DNA from: Rhizobium sp. AQ_MP
Lineage (GTDB): Bacteria; Pseudomonadota; Alphaproteobacteria; Rhizobiales; Rhizobiaceae
Direction: 5' to 3'
Assembly: GCF_014237835.1 (NCBI RefSeq)
Contig: NZ_JACJVI010000024.1
Location: 1-50,720 of the forward strand
DNA length: 50,720 bases
Part shown: positions 23,835-31,969 of the stretch, piece by piece
Layout of the letters: each line of letters begins with the position of its first letter
Position numbering within the stretch: the stretch's first letter is position 1
Position numbers and translations under genes: made by a program
The notes under the pieces: generated by a model
Seen by the model: the letters and a program-made list of their open reading frames with translations, nothing else
Told to the model about the DNA's origin: nothing
The model's database searches: none

Positions 23835-24830
23835 TTAGACGAGACGCATTCCGGCCGCATCGAAATAGAGCGGTTCGTGCGGCTGAATTCTGATGATGTC
23901 ACCGCCCTTGAGGGCGGTATGGGCATCGGTGACGGTAATGATCGGGTGCTCCGCGAGCATGAGATGCAGGCGTGTCTGATCCCCGAGATGTTCGACACGG
24001 ACCACCTTCGCCTCCTGGCCCTCTCCCTCGCGAATATTCTCGGGCCTGAGGCCGATCGAATGCGCTTTTGCTGGTGCTCCGGGGAAAAGATTTGCGGGGA
24101 GCACATTGATGCGCGGCTGCCCAAGCCGGGTCGCGGCATAGATGCTGACCGGTGCTTCGTAGATTTCGCGGGGTGATCCGAACTGAACCAGGCGTCCTTC
24201 CTTGAGCACGCCGACATGGGTCGCCATGGTCATTGCTTCGATCTGATCATGCGTGACGTAGAGGAAAGTGGCACCGGACTTCGCCTGGATGCTCTTCAGT
24301 TCGACCCGAAGGTCTGCGCGTAGTTTCGCGTCAAGCGAACTCAACGGCTCATCCATCAGGTAGATCTGCGGATTGCGAACCAGTGCCCGGCCGATCGACA
24401 CACGCTGCATTTCGCCGCCCGAGAGGGCCGTTGCTCGGTTGTCGAGCTTGTGGCCGATCTGCAGGACCTCCGCAATGGCCTTCACCTTCTGATCGATCAC
24501 CGCCTGAGGTGTCCGCAGCAGAGGCGATTTCAGCGGAAACTCGAGGTTCTGTCGCACCGTCATGTGCGGGTAGAGGGAGTATTGCTGAAAGACCATTGCG
24601 ACATTGCGTTGTGCCGGCGTCAGCCCGGTCACGGACTGTCCGCCGATCCGGATGTCTCCGCTGTCCTGCGTCTCGAGACCGGAAACCAGGCGCAGCAGCG
24701 TGGTTTTTCCCGCGCCTGTCGGGCCGAGAAGCACCACGAAGGAGCCGTCCGGGACGGTCATCGTCACGTCGTCCAGCGCGCGGGTTGCGCCAAAGGACTT
24801 GCCGATGCTGGAAAGGACGACTTCAGCCAC
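23835..24830 (-). CDS. CUT1 ABC transporter ATP-binding protein, second of two (UgpC/MalK type)
   Basis: This 331-residue ATPase has Walker A GPTGAGKTT, signature LSGGEMQRVSIGRALVRNPQ, Walker B IYLMDEPLSSLDAKLRADLR and switch YVTHDQIEAMTM. A C-terminal TOBE-like regulatory domain includes SIGLRPENIREGE. A GTG start at 24830 is preferred: AAGGAG lies nine bases upstream, and the start overlaps the preceding ATPase by 8 bp. Upstream ATG codons would place the ribosome site inside the gene. Two different ATPases in one operon suggest a heterodimer, as in the GlpS/GlpT glycerol transporter described in Rhizobium leguminosarum. Confidence 0.92.
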   Translation of the reverse strand: MAEVVLSSIGKSFGATRALDDVTMTVPDGSFVVLLGPTGAGKTTLLRLVSGLETQDSGDIRIGGQSVTGLTPAQRNVAMVFQQYSLYPHMTVRQNLEFPLKSPLLRTPQAVIDQKVKAIAEVLQIGHKLDNRATALSGGEMQRVSIGRALVRNPQIYLMDEPLSSLDAKLRADLRVELKSIQAKSGATFLYVTHDQIEAMTMATHVGVLKEGRLVQFGSPREIYEAPVSIYAATRLGQPRINVLPANLFPGAPAKAHSIGLRPENIREGEGQEAKVVRVEHLGDQTRLHLMLAEHPIITVTDAHTALKGGDIIRIQPHEPLYFDAAGMRLV

Positions 24831-25920
24831 GGGTGAGAACTCCTTCATTGGCTTCGGACAGAAGGGCCCGTCCGCTCGTCGCATCGAACAAGGTGAGAGA
24901 GCGGCGATCGAATTCGAGCCCGACGGAGGCGTCTGTCCGTATGGCATGGCTCGATGCCGTTCGCGCCTTGATCTCACCATGCGCGGTCTCGATGGTGACG
25001 ATCTGTGTGGTGCCGAGATATTCGACGGCCGCTACCCGTCCGCGAAGGCCGGCGGCATCCGTCAGGCGGACATGTTCCGGCCTGACGCCGAGGGTCAGTG
25101 CGCCCTTTCGTCCTTCGCGGGACATCGGCACGTCGATGCGGGTGTCTCCGATCGTCACCGCATCGCCTCCTTCATCAATCGCACCTTCGAACTCCAGGAA
25201 GGACATGGGCGGCGAGCCGATGAACTTCGCCACGAACTTGGTGGCCGGCCAGTCATAGATCTGCTGCGGTTTGCCGAACTGCTCGATCACGCCATGGTTC
25301 ATGACGACGATCTTGTCGCCCATCTGCATGGCTTCCAGCTGGTCATGGGTGACATAGACGGTTGTCGCCCCCATGCGGTCATGCAGAGCGCGGAGCTCCT
25401 CTGCCATATGCTCACGGAACTCCGCATCGAGCGCGCCCAGCGGTTCGTCCATGAAGAAGGCCTTTGGCTCGCGCACGATCGCGCGGCCAAGGGCGACGCG
25501 CTGGCGGTCGCCGCCCGAGAGGCCGCCGACCGGCTTGTCTAGGATGGATTCGATCTGCAGGATGCGGGCGACTTCCGCGACGCGACGATCCACTTCCACG
25601 CGTGATACGCCCTGGCTGACCAGGGGATAGGAGATGTTCTTGCGCACGTTCATATGCGGATAGAGCGCAAACATCTGAAAGACGAAGGCGATGTCGCGCT
25701 CGCTGGCGCGCTTCATGCCGACCTCTTCGCCGCCGATATAGATCTCGCCGCTGGTTGGCAGTTCGAGACCGGCCATCATGCGCAGCGTCGTCGTCTTGCC
25801 GCAGCCGGACGGACCCAGCAGCATGAAGAACTCGCCGTCCTCAACGGTGAATGTGGAGGACTTCACCGCATTGAAGGCTCCGAAGTCCTTGCGCAGATTT
25901 TGAACGCGGATCTGAGCCAT
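24823..25920 (-). CDS. CUT1 ABC transporter ATP-binding protein, first of two
   Basis: This 365-residue ATPase begins MAQIRVQNLRKDFGAFNAVK. It has Walker A GPSGCGKTT, signature LSGGDRQRVALGRAIVREPK, Walker B FMDEPLGALDAEFREHM and switch VTHDQLEAMQMGDKIVV. The C-terminal regulatory domain is of MalK type (GVRPEHVRLTDAAGLRG). It starts 2 bp after the small membrane protein gene and overlaps the next ATPase by 8 bp. The longer frame to 26286 reads antisense to the permease and is not used. Residue differences from its neighbour in the signature loop (GGDRQ versus GGEMQ) support a true heterodimer. Confidence 0.92.
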   Translation of the reverse strand: MAQIRVQNLRKDFGAFNAVKSSTFTVEDGEFFMLLGPSGCGKTTTLRMMAGLELPTSGEIYIGGEEVGMKRASERDIAFVFQMFALYPHMNVRKNISYPLVSQGVSRVEVDRRVAEVARILQIESILDKPVGGLSGGDRQRVALGRAIVREPKAFFMDEPLGALDAEFREHMAEELRALHDRMGATTVYVTHDQLEAMQMGDKIVVMNHGVIEQFGKPQQIYDWPATKFVAKFIGSPPMSFLEFEGAIDEGGDAVTIGDTRIDVPMSREGRKGALTLGVRPEHVRLTDAAGLRGRVAAVEYLGTTQIVTIETAHGEIKARTASSHAIRTDASVGLEFDRRSLTLFDATSGRALLSEANEGVLTRG

Positions 25921-25922
25921 GA

Positions 25923-26111
25923 CTACTCCGGAAAATGACTGACGACGATGAACATGACGGTTCCGATCAGCGTCACCGGAAAGGACAAGGTAAAGAGGGT
26001 GAGCGAAAGCGGCTGCATCAGCATGATTACGCCGAGCGCGATCAGGGCCGAGGCGAGCATTTCCCATTCGGACCGGCGGAACCGGCTGAGGCGGGCAAGG
26101 AAGTTGATCAT
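25923..26111 (-). CDS. Small two-helix membrane protein of a sugar/polyol ABC operon
   Basis: This 62-residue protein is coupled on both sides. Its ATG overlaps the permease stop (ATGA at 26108-26111) and its stop lies 2 bp before the ATPase start. A basic amphipathic N-terminus (MINFLARLSRFRRSEWEM) precedes two hydrophobic segments (LASALIALGVIMLMQPLSL and SFPVTLIGTVMFIVVSHF). I do not recognise a named domain. The glycerol ABC operon of R. leguminosarum also carries a small membrane protein beside its permeases, so an accessory role in transporter assembly or stability is plausible. Function is unknown. Confidence 0.7.
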   Translation of the reverse strand: MINFLARLSRFRRSEWEMLASALIALGVIMLMQPLSLTLFTLSFPVTLIGTVMFIVVSHFPE

Positions 26112-27052
26112 TTGCGCACGGCTCCGAAGGTGATGCCGCGGAGCAGATGCTTGCGCAGCAGCACGGTGAAGATAACCACGGGCATGAGGAACAAGGTCGC
26201 AGCCGCCGCGACGGCCGGCCAGTCGATACCGCCTCCGACCGACAGGATGGTCGGGATGAAGGGGGGCGCCGTCTGGGCATTGCCACTCGTCAGCAGGACG
26301 GCGAAGGCATATTCGTTCCAGGCGAAGATCAGGCAGAAGATGGCAGTCGAGGCGATGCCGGTCGCCGCCTGCGGCAGCACGACCTTGTAGAAGGCCTGGA
26401 AGCGGGTGTAGCCGTCGATCAGTGCAGCTTCCTCGTATTCGCGCGGGATTTCGTCGATGAAGCCCTTGAGCAGCCAGACTGACAGCGACAGGTTGACCGC
26501 CGTATAAAGCAGGATCATGCCGAGATGCGTATCCGAAAGTCCGAGCTGACGGAACATCAGGTAGATCGGGATGGCGACCGCGATCGGCGGCATCATGCGG
26601 GTCGAGAGGATGAAGAACAGGAGGTCGTCCTTGAGCGGCACCTTGAATCGGCTGAAGGCATAGGCGGCCAGCGTTCCCAAGAAGATCGACAAAAATGTCG
26701 AGCCGAAGCCGATGATGACCGAGTTCAGGAAACGTTGCCCGAAGCGCGATGGACCCGAAATGATCATGCCTCTTTCACGGGTGATCTTGTCGTACCAGGT
26801 GGTGGGCGCCGGTAGCTTGGCGAGATCGTCTGCCGAGGGGCGAGACTGGGTCGTGAAGAGGTTCACATAACCTTCCAGCGTCGGCTGAAAGACGACCTTC
26901 GGCGGATAGCTGATCGAGTCCGGGCCGGACTTGAAGCTCGTCGAGATGATCCAGAGCAGCGGGATCAGCGTGATCACCGCGTAAAGTCCGACGAGGATGC
27001 CGGCTAGCCACTTGGAGGCGGTCGACGGTTCGGTGACGGAATGGGCGCTCAT
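26108..27052 (-). CDS. CUT1 ABC transporter permease, MalG type
   Basis: This 314-residue inner-membrane protein has about six hydrophobic segments. The first is LAGILVGLYAVITLIPLLWI, and the EAA coupling loop is IPREYEEAALIDGYTRFQAF followed by YKVVLPQAATGIASTA. It fits the MalG-like half of a carbohydrate importer. Its ATG overlaps the other permease stop by 4 bp (27049-27052). The longer reading frame to 27334 is antisense-type sequence within that gene. Between the first and second helices it has a longer periplasmic loop than usual (about 27-70 residues after the first helix), with an RPSADDLAKLPAPTTWYDKI segment. Confidence 0.92.
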   Translation of the reverse strand: MSAHSVTEPSTASKWLAGILVGLYAVITLIPLLWIISTSFKSGPDSISYPPKVVFQPTLEGYVNLFTTQSRPSADDLAKLPAPTTWYDKITRERGMIISGPSRFGQRFLNSVIIGFGSTFLSIFLGTLAAYAFSRFKVPLKDDLLFFILSTRMMPPIAVAIPIYLMFRQLGLSDTHLGMILLYTAVNLSLSVWLLKGFIDEIPREYEEAALIDGYTRFQAFYKVVLPQAATGIASTAIFCLIFAWNEYAFAVLLTSGNAQTAPPFIPTILSVGGGIDWPAVAAAATLFLMPVVIFTVLLRKHLLRGITFGAVRK

Positions 27053-27996
27053 CGTTCTTTCACCTTGTTCAGGGCCTTCACGTAGATGGAAGCCAGACCG
27101 AAGACCGTGACGAAGAGGACAATCGCGTAGGCGCTCGAATAGCCGGTCCGCCATTTCTCGAAGGCTTCGCGCTTCAGGTCGATTGAGGCGAGCAGCGTCT
27201 CGTCGCCCGGCCCCCCGCCGGTGAGAAGGACCACGAGGTCGAACATGCGGAAGTTCTCGATGCCGCGGAACAGGACTGCGAGCATCAGGAAGGGCAAAGC
27301 CATCGGCAGCGTGATCGTCCAGAACTGCCGCCATTTCGATGCGCGGTCGACTTCAGCTGCCTCATAGATGTAGTCGGGAATGGAGCGCAGGCCGGCCAGG
27401 CAGATCAGCATGACGAAGGGCGTCCACATCCAGGTGTCGACGATGACGATTGCCCAGCGCGCCCAGCCGCCCGGGCCAAGCATCGAGAAGCTGTCGGCGG
27501 GAATGCCGGTCAGGAATTCGACGGCGTAGTTCACGAGACCGATCTGCGGCTGGTAGAGGAAGGTCCAGAAATTGCCGACGACGGCGGGTGACAGCATCAT
27601 CGGGATGACGATCAATGTCGTCACCAGGTCATTGCCCTTGAACTTGCGGTTGATTAGCCATGCCAAGGTGAAGCCGATCAGCACCTGGAAGACGATCGTC
27701 CAGATGAGGAAGTGGGCGGTCGTTTGCATGTTCGCCCAGGTGTCGGCGTCGGTCAGAATACGCTCGTAGTTGCGCAACCCGACCCATTTCACTTCCGCAT
27801 TCGGCTTGTTCGCTGCGAAGTTCGTAAACGACAGGCGAATGGTCCAGATCAGTGGAAAGATGTTGACCGACAGAAGCAGGAAGATCGTGGGGGCCACGAA
27901 GATCCAGGCGATGGCCCTGTCGCTCAAGCCCCGGATGCGTCTGGCAACCGGTTGTGGCGTCGCGCGGGCGAGGTGGTCTGCGGGTGTGTCGGTCAT
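27049..27996 (-). CDS. CUT1 ABC transporter permease, MalF type
   Basis: This 315-residue inner-membrane protein starts MTDTPADHLARATPQPVARR. The first helix is AIAWIFVAPTIFLLLSVNIF and the EAA loop is IPDYIYEAAEVDRASKWRQF followed by WTITLPMALPFL. It pairs with the MalG-type permease. The ATG at 27996 is preferred over the longer frame to 28116, which lacks family similarity. It is separated from the binding-protein gene by 213 bp that contain a strong hairpin. Confidence 0.92.
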   Translation of the reverse strand: MTDTPADHLARATPQPVARRIRGLSDRAIAWIFVAPTIFLLLSVNIFPLIWTIRLSFTNFAANKPNAEVKWVGLRNYERILTDADTWANMQTTAHFLIWTIVFQVLIGFTLAWLINRKFKGNDLVTTLIVIPMMLSPAVVGNFWTFLYQPQIGLVNYAVEFLTGIPADSFSMLGPGGWARWAIVIVDTWMWTPFVMLICLAGLRSIPDYIYEAAEVDRASKWRQFWTITLPMALPFLMLAVLFRGIENFRMFDLVVLLTGGGPGDETLLASIDLKREAFEKWRTGYSSAYAIVLFVTVFGLASIYVKALNKVKER

Positions 27997-28130
27997 CGTC
28001 CGGATCCGTGTGGCGTTTCCAAAGGGCGGCCGCGCGCAGTGCCTTGTCCCATGAGGCAACAAGGCAAAGCTCGGGTTGTGCCGGCGTGAAGTTTCAGACG
28101 GTGGCGCCGGCGGCAACGCTGGCTTGGGGG

Positions 28131-28157
28131 CTCTCCCCCGGCGCTGCTGGGGGAGAG
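28131..28157. terminator. Intra-operon stem-loop after the CUT1 binding-protein gene
   Basis: CTCTCCCCC at 28131-28139 and GGGGGAGAG at 28149-28157 form a perfect 9-bp stem with a 9-base loop. It lies in the 213-bp gap between the binding-protein stop and the MalF-type permease start. No U-tract follows on the transcribed strand, so it is more likely an mRNA 3'-end stabiliser or partial attenuator than a full terminator. Confidence 0.55.
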
Positions 28158-28209
28158 ATTGAGTGAACGACTTCCGGACCCCAGGTCCGGGCGCCTTGCT
28201 CTTCTCGTG

Positions 28210-29553
28210 TCAGAGCTTGCCTTCGTCCTCGAAGGTTTCCGTCCAGTCGGCAATCAGCCCGTCCAGCGCTTCCTTCGCGGTGCCATTGCCCGCGACGACA
28301 TAGTCGTGGAAGCGCTTCTGCGAGGCCTGGAGGAGCGTCGCATAGGACGGCTCGGCCCAGAAGTCCTTCACGATCGCCATGCTGTCGAGGAAGGTTTGCG
28401 CATAGGGCTGGCTCTTGGCGAAGTTCGGGTCTTCGACCACGGCCCGAAGGCAGGAGAAGCCGCCCTTCGACCACCACTTGTCCTGAACGTCCTTCTGGGC
28501 GAACCATTTGATGTAGGCCAATGCGCCGTCCATGTTGTCGGTGTTGGCGACAACAGAAATGCCCTGGCCGCCGAGCTGGGCGAACTTCTCGCCACCCGGG
28601 CCTGCCGGATTGACGAGATAGCCGGTCTTGCCGCCGCCGACATTCGGATCAGCCTCGAACCCGGGCCAGGTGAAGGCGAAGTTCATCTGCATGGCCACCT
28701 GGCCCGACTTGTAGGCATCGATGCCTTCGCCCATGTAGGTGTTGGACGTTCCCGGCGCGACGCAGCAATCATAGAGCGACTTGTAGAATTCGAGACCCTT
28801 CACGGCGCCTTCAGAATTGACGAAGCCTTCCATCTCATAGGGCTTTTCCGGATTGTCATACTTGAAGCCATAGCTGTAGAGCACGTCCATCACGCCCATC
28901 GTGATGCCTTCCGAACCACGCTCGGTGTAGATCGAGGCGCCGTAGACGGTCTTGCCGTCGATGTCGCGGCCCTGGAAGAATTCGGCGACCTGCTTCAGTT
29001 CGTCGAAGGTGGCCGGCGGTGTCAGGTCGCGACCGTACTTTTCCTTGAAGGCGGTCTGGATTTCCGGGCGCTCGAACCAGTCCTTGCGATAGGTCCAGCC
29101 GACAACGTCACCGAAGGCTGGCAGCGACCAGTAGTTCGGGGTGTTCTTCGGCCATTCCGAATAGCCCGTGACGGTCGCCGGCACGAAGGCATCCATCTTG
29201 ATGCCTTCCTTGTCGAAGAAGTCGTTGAGCTTGACATACCAGCCGTTCTCGGCGGCGCCACCGATCCACTGGCTGTCGCCAATCATCAGGTCGCAAAGCT
29301 TGCCGCCCGAGTTGAGTTCGTTGAGCATGCGGTCGGCGAAGTTCGGCCACGGCACGAATTCGAATTTCATCTTGATGCCGGACGATGCCTCGAAGTCCTT
29401 GCTGAGTTCAACCAGCGCGTTTGCCGGGTCCCATGCGGCCCAGCAGAGCGTCAGTTCCTTGTCGTCGGCATGCGCTGTCACCGCGCCGAAACTCATCGAA
29501 CAGGCGACTGTTCCGGCAGCAAGCAGGCCTTTCATGTAAAGCGATTTCATCAT
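28210..29553 (-). CDS. CUT1 ABC transporter substrate-binding protein (sugar/polyol)
   Basis: This 447-residue periplasmic protein begins MMKSLYMKGLLAAGTVACSM with a signal peptide cut near AHADDKE. It shows cluster B binding-protein features: ELTLCWAAWDPANALVELSK, MKFEFVPWPNFADRMLNELN and GKLCDLMIGDSQWIGGAAEN. The ATG at 29553 has GGGAGG five bases upstream; the longer frame to 29694 would cover the promoter. It is the first gene of the seven-gene operon. Several cysteines (CDLMIGD, YDCCVAP, FSCLRA) are unusual for a periplasmic binding protein and may form disulfides. Operon company with DhaKL suggests a short polyol or ketose. Confidence 0.92.
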   Translation of the reverse strand: MMKSLYMKGLLAAGTVACSMSFGAVTAHADDKELTLCWAAWDPANALVELSKDFEASSGIKMKFEFVPWPNFADRMLNELNSGGKLCDLMIGDSQWIGGAAENGWYVKLNDFFDKEGIKMDAFVPATVTGYSEWPKNTPNYWSLPAFGDVVGWTYRKDWFERPEIQTAFKEKYGRDLTPPATFDELKQVAEFFQGRDIDGKTVYGASIYTERGSEGITMGVMDVLYSYGFKYDNPEKPYEMEGFVNSEGAVKGLEFYKSLYDCCVAPGTSNTYMGEGIDAYKSGQVAMQMNFAFTWPGFEADPNVGGGKTGYLVNPAGPGGEKFAQLGGQGISVVANTDNMDGALAYIKWFAQKDVQDKWWSKGGFSCLRAVVEDPNFAKSQPYAQTFLDSMAIVKDFWAEPSYATLLQASQKRFHDYVVAGNGTAKEALDGLIADWTETFEDEGKL

Positions 29554-29700
29554 GTCATCCTCCCAGCGCCGTCCGGTTCCCAACGGATGGCGAAACGCCC
29601 TTGCGGGCCAAATGCCGGCTCCGGACCCTGATCTCTGGCCGGCCTCCTCCAGCGGAACGGGCCACAACCAACGCGTCGCCCTGAACCGAGGCAAAGGTTA

Positions 29701-29750
29701 ATTGATGTGCGCACCTCAACGCAAGCAATTTTTGAGGTGCGCACATCAAT
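29701..29750. promoter_or_regulatory. Perfect 19-bp inverted operator pair in the LacI/ABC divergent promoter
   Basis: The arm at 29701-29719 (ATTGATGTGCGCACCTCAA) is the exact reverse complement of 29732-29750, with a 12-base spacer. Each arm contains the 8-bp palindrome GTGCGCAC (29707-29714 and 29737-29744) with a central CG, as in LacI-family operators. The two palindrome centres are 30 bp apart, close to three helical turns, so two dimers would sit on the same DNA face. The site lies between the start of the ABC operon (29553) and the regulator gene (29811). Confidence 0.8.
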
Positions 29751-29810
29751 TCTTGCCTTTCGCGACGATTTGAAGGAAAGCTCTGAGGCGCAAATCAGCA
29801 GGAAGTCATC

Positions 29811-30833
29811 ATGCGTCCAACAGCGAAAGATCTGGCCGAGGCTGCAGGCGTCAGCCTTGCGACCGTCGACCGTGTCTTGAACGACCGACCGAATGTGAGT
29901 CCGAAGGCGGCCCGGCTCGTGAATGACGCGATCGAGCGGATCGGCTTCATCCGCAATCCTGCTGCCGTCAGCCTTGCCCGCAACAAGGTCTATCGCTTCC
30001 TCTTTCTGCTGCCGAACAGCGGTGATCTCTATCTCATGGAACTGCTGCGCCACGTGGAGGAACTGACCAGTGCGCTGAAGGGCGACCTGACCGAAATCTC
30101 GTATCGGCAGATCGAGATCGACGATGCGCATGGCCTCGCCAAGCTTCTTTCCAGCCTCGACAAGGAGACGGTCGACGGCGTTGCCGTGATGGCGCCTGAA
30201 TCGCCGCAGGTGCGCGACGCCATGGCCCGGCTTTTGGAGCGCAATATCAAGGTCGTACAATTCCTGTCTGGTCAGGAAAAGCTGCCGGAGGCCGATTTCG
30301 TCGGCATCGACAACTTCGCGGCCGGTGCGACCGCAGGCAAGCTTATGGGGATGCTGGCGGGGCCCCAACCGGGAAAGGTCATGGTGATCGCGGAGACCAT
30401 GCAGTCCCTCGACAGCATTCAACGCCGTCTGGACTTTGACCATGTGATCAACCGTGCCTTCCCGCATCTGACCTGTCTGCCGTCGATCGAAACCCATGCC
30501 GATGAGGCCCGCACACGCCAGGTGGTTGCGCGCGTGCTTGCGGGCAATCGCGATGTTTGCGGGATCTACGTTCTGAGTGCCGAAGCCCGCGCGCCAATTC
30601 TCGCGGCCGCTGGAAACGTGGAGCTTGGCGGCATCGCGGTCGTCGTCCATGAGCGAACACCCTTCACCGAACAGGCGCTGCGAGACGACCAGATCGACGC
30701 CGTGATCGCCCAGGATCCGGGCCATGCGGTGCGCAGCGCAATTCGGATCATGCGCGCCCGCTCGGATGCCCGCGAACCTTTGGCTGCCCAGGAAAAGATT
30801 CGCATCGAGATCCTACTCAAGGAAAATCTTTGA
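29811..30833 (+). CDS. LacI-family transcriptional regulator
   Basis: This 340-residue regulator begins MRPTAKDLAEAAGVSLATVD with the LacI HTH and hinge (VLNDRPNVSPKAARLVNDAI, IGFIRNPAAVSLAR). A periplasmic-binding-protein-like effector domain follows: FLFLLPNSGDLYLMELLRHV, VDGVAVMAPESPQVRDAM and FVGIDNFAAGATAGKLMGML. It is divergent from the CUT1/DhaKL operon and a double palindromic operator lies between them. It most likely represses that operon until the polyol or a phosphorylated product binds. The 215 bp after its stop contain no recognised gene. Confidence 0.92.
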   Translation: MRPTAKDLAEAAGVSLATVDRVLNDRPNVSPKAARLVNDAIERIGFIRNPAAVSLARNKVYRFLFLLPNSGDLYLMELLRHVEELTSALKGDLTEISYRQIEIDDAHGLAKLLSSLDKETVDGVAVMAPESPQVRDAMARLLERNIKVVQFLSGQEKLPEADFVGIDNFAAGATAGKLMGMLAGPQPGKVMVIAETMQSLDSIQRRLDFDHVINRAFPHLTCLPSIETHADEARTRQVVARVLAGNRDVCGIYVLSAEARAPILAAAGNVELGGIAVVVHERTPFTEQALRDDQIDAVIAQDPGHAVRSAIRIMRARSDAREPLAAQEKIRIEILLKENL

Positions 30834-31048
30834 GGCGTGAAACGCGACCAAAAAGAGGGCTGGCCTTCGGTAACACCCTGCCGGTATTGAAAATGCGGCG
30901 CTATCCGATGTTGTACTCCGATCGTAAGTGCATATCCGCCCAGGGTGGGCTGTGGCCACCGAGCTAACAGGGGTTTCAGCGAATTGGCTCGCAAGGTCAC
31001 TGCAATGCTGACCCGGGTGAATGGAGAGCCATGATCTTGGGATCTGCG

Positions 31049-31969
31049 TCATTCCCGCCAGAGCACACGGACGGCCAGAGTGGCCGCTGAGGTGCGCTTC
31101 TCCACGGCCAGCTTGTTGAAGATCTGCTCCATGTGCTTGTTCACGGTGCGTGGTGACATCTCAAGGATGTCGGCGATTTCCTTGTTGGACTTGCCATGGG
31201 CCACCCACAGGAGAACCTCTGCCTCGCGCAGGGTCAGGCCGAAGGCTCTAGCCAGTTGTTCCTCGTCGGCGCCGCGGTGGCGGTCCACCAGCCGCAGCAG
31301 GATTTCGTCGTTCTGGCCTTCTGTCAGGCGGCGGAATTCGATGTCGTGACCGAGGCGGGAGTAATGGAAGATGTTGGGATTGCCGCCGATGTCGTTTCCT
31401 GCGCCGTCGGCAAGCCAGGACAGGATCTCCAGCGGCAGATAGCTATTGGCATCGGCACGGATCCCGACCTTGGCCAAGAGATCCGATGCCTGGGGTGTCG
31501 ACCAGGCGATCAAGCCGTTGGGGTCGCAGGCGACGATCCAGCGGCCGGTGGAATCGAGCGCATGGCGGGCTGAACGGGACCGTTTGGAATTGCTCAGATG
31601 GACGCGCATGCGCGCAAAAAGCTGATCGAGCAGGATCGGCTTGACGACAAAATCCACGCCTCCCGAGGCAAGCGCCTTCACAACATGCTCATTCTCGTTG
31701 AAGCCGGTCATGAAGATCACCGGCAGGTCTTCAAAACCGCGCGCCGCCTTGAGGATCCGGCAGGTCTCAAAACCATCCAGTCCTGGCATCATCGCGTCCA
31801 TCAACACGATGTCCGGCACCTTGGAGTTGGCCATGGAAATGGCAGACCGGCCGCTGCTGGATGTGTGGACCTCAAGCCCCTCCAGGCTCAGGGCGTCCGA
31901 CAGCATGGCGAGTGCCTCGCTGGAATCGTCTACAATCAGAACGCGGCTGCCGTCGAACGTGTCAGGCAT
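31049..31969 (-). CDS. Response regulator with receiver, central PAS-like region and LuxR-type HTH
   Basis: This 306-residue protein starts MPDTFDGSRVLIVDDSSEAL. The receiver domain (about 8-125) has D14/D15, the phospho-acceptor D58 in DIVLMDAMMPGLDGFET, and K in DFVVKPI. A central segment (WIVACDPNGLIAWSTPQASD) resembles a PAS fold. The C-terminal LuxR/GerE HTH (about 240-306) reads LTLREAEVLLWVAHGKSNKE, then IADILEMSPRTVNKHMEQIF. The ATG overlaps the hybrid kinase stop by 8 bp, with GAGGA upstream, so the pair is translated together. It probably controls the divergent amide/urea transporter operon. Confidence 0.92.
   Translation of the reverse strand: MPDTFDGSRVLIVDDSSEALAMLSDALSLEGLEVHTSSSGRSAISMANSKVPDIVLMDAMMPGLDGFETCRILKAARGFEDLPVIFMTGFNENEHVVKALASGGVDFVVKPILLDQLFARMRVHLSNSKRSRSARHALDSTGRWIVACDPNGLIAWSTPQASDLLAKVGIRADANSYLPLEILSWLADGAGNDIGGNPNIFHYSRLGHDIEFRRLTEGQNDEILLRLVDRHRGADEEQLARAFGLTLREAEVLLWVAHGKSNKEIADILEMSPRTVNKHMEQIFNKLAVEKRTSAATLAVRVLWRE

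Noticed and set aside
28159..29631. A 490-codon plus-strand frame opposite the polyol binding-protein gene.
   Set aside because: It is antisense to a gene with signal peptide, ribosome site and family motifs, and overlaps the hairpin. It is compositional.
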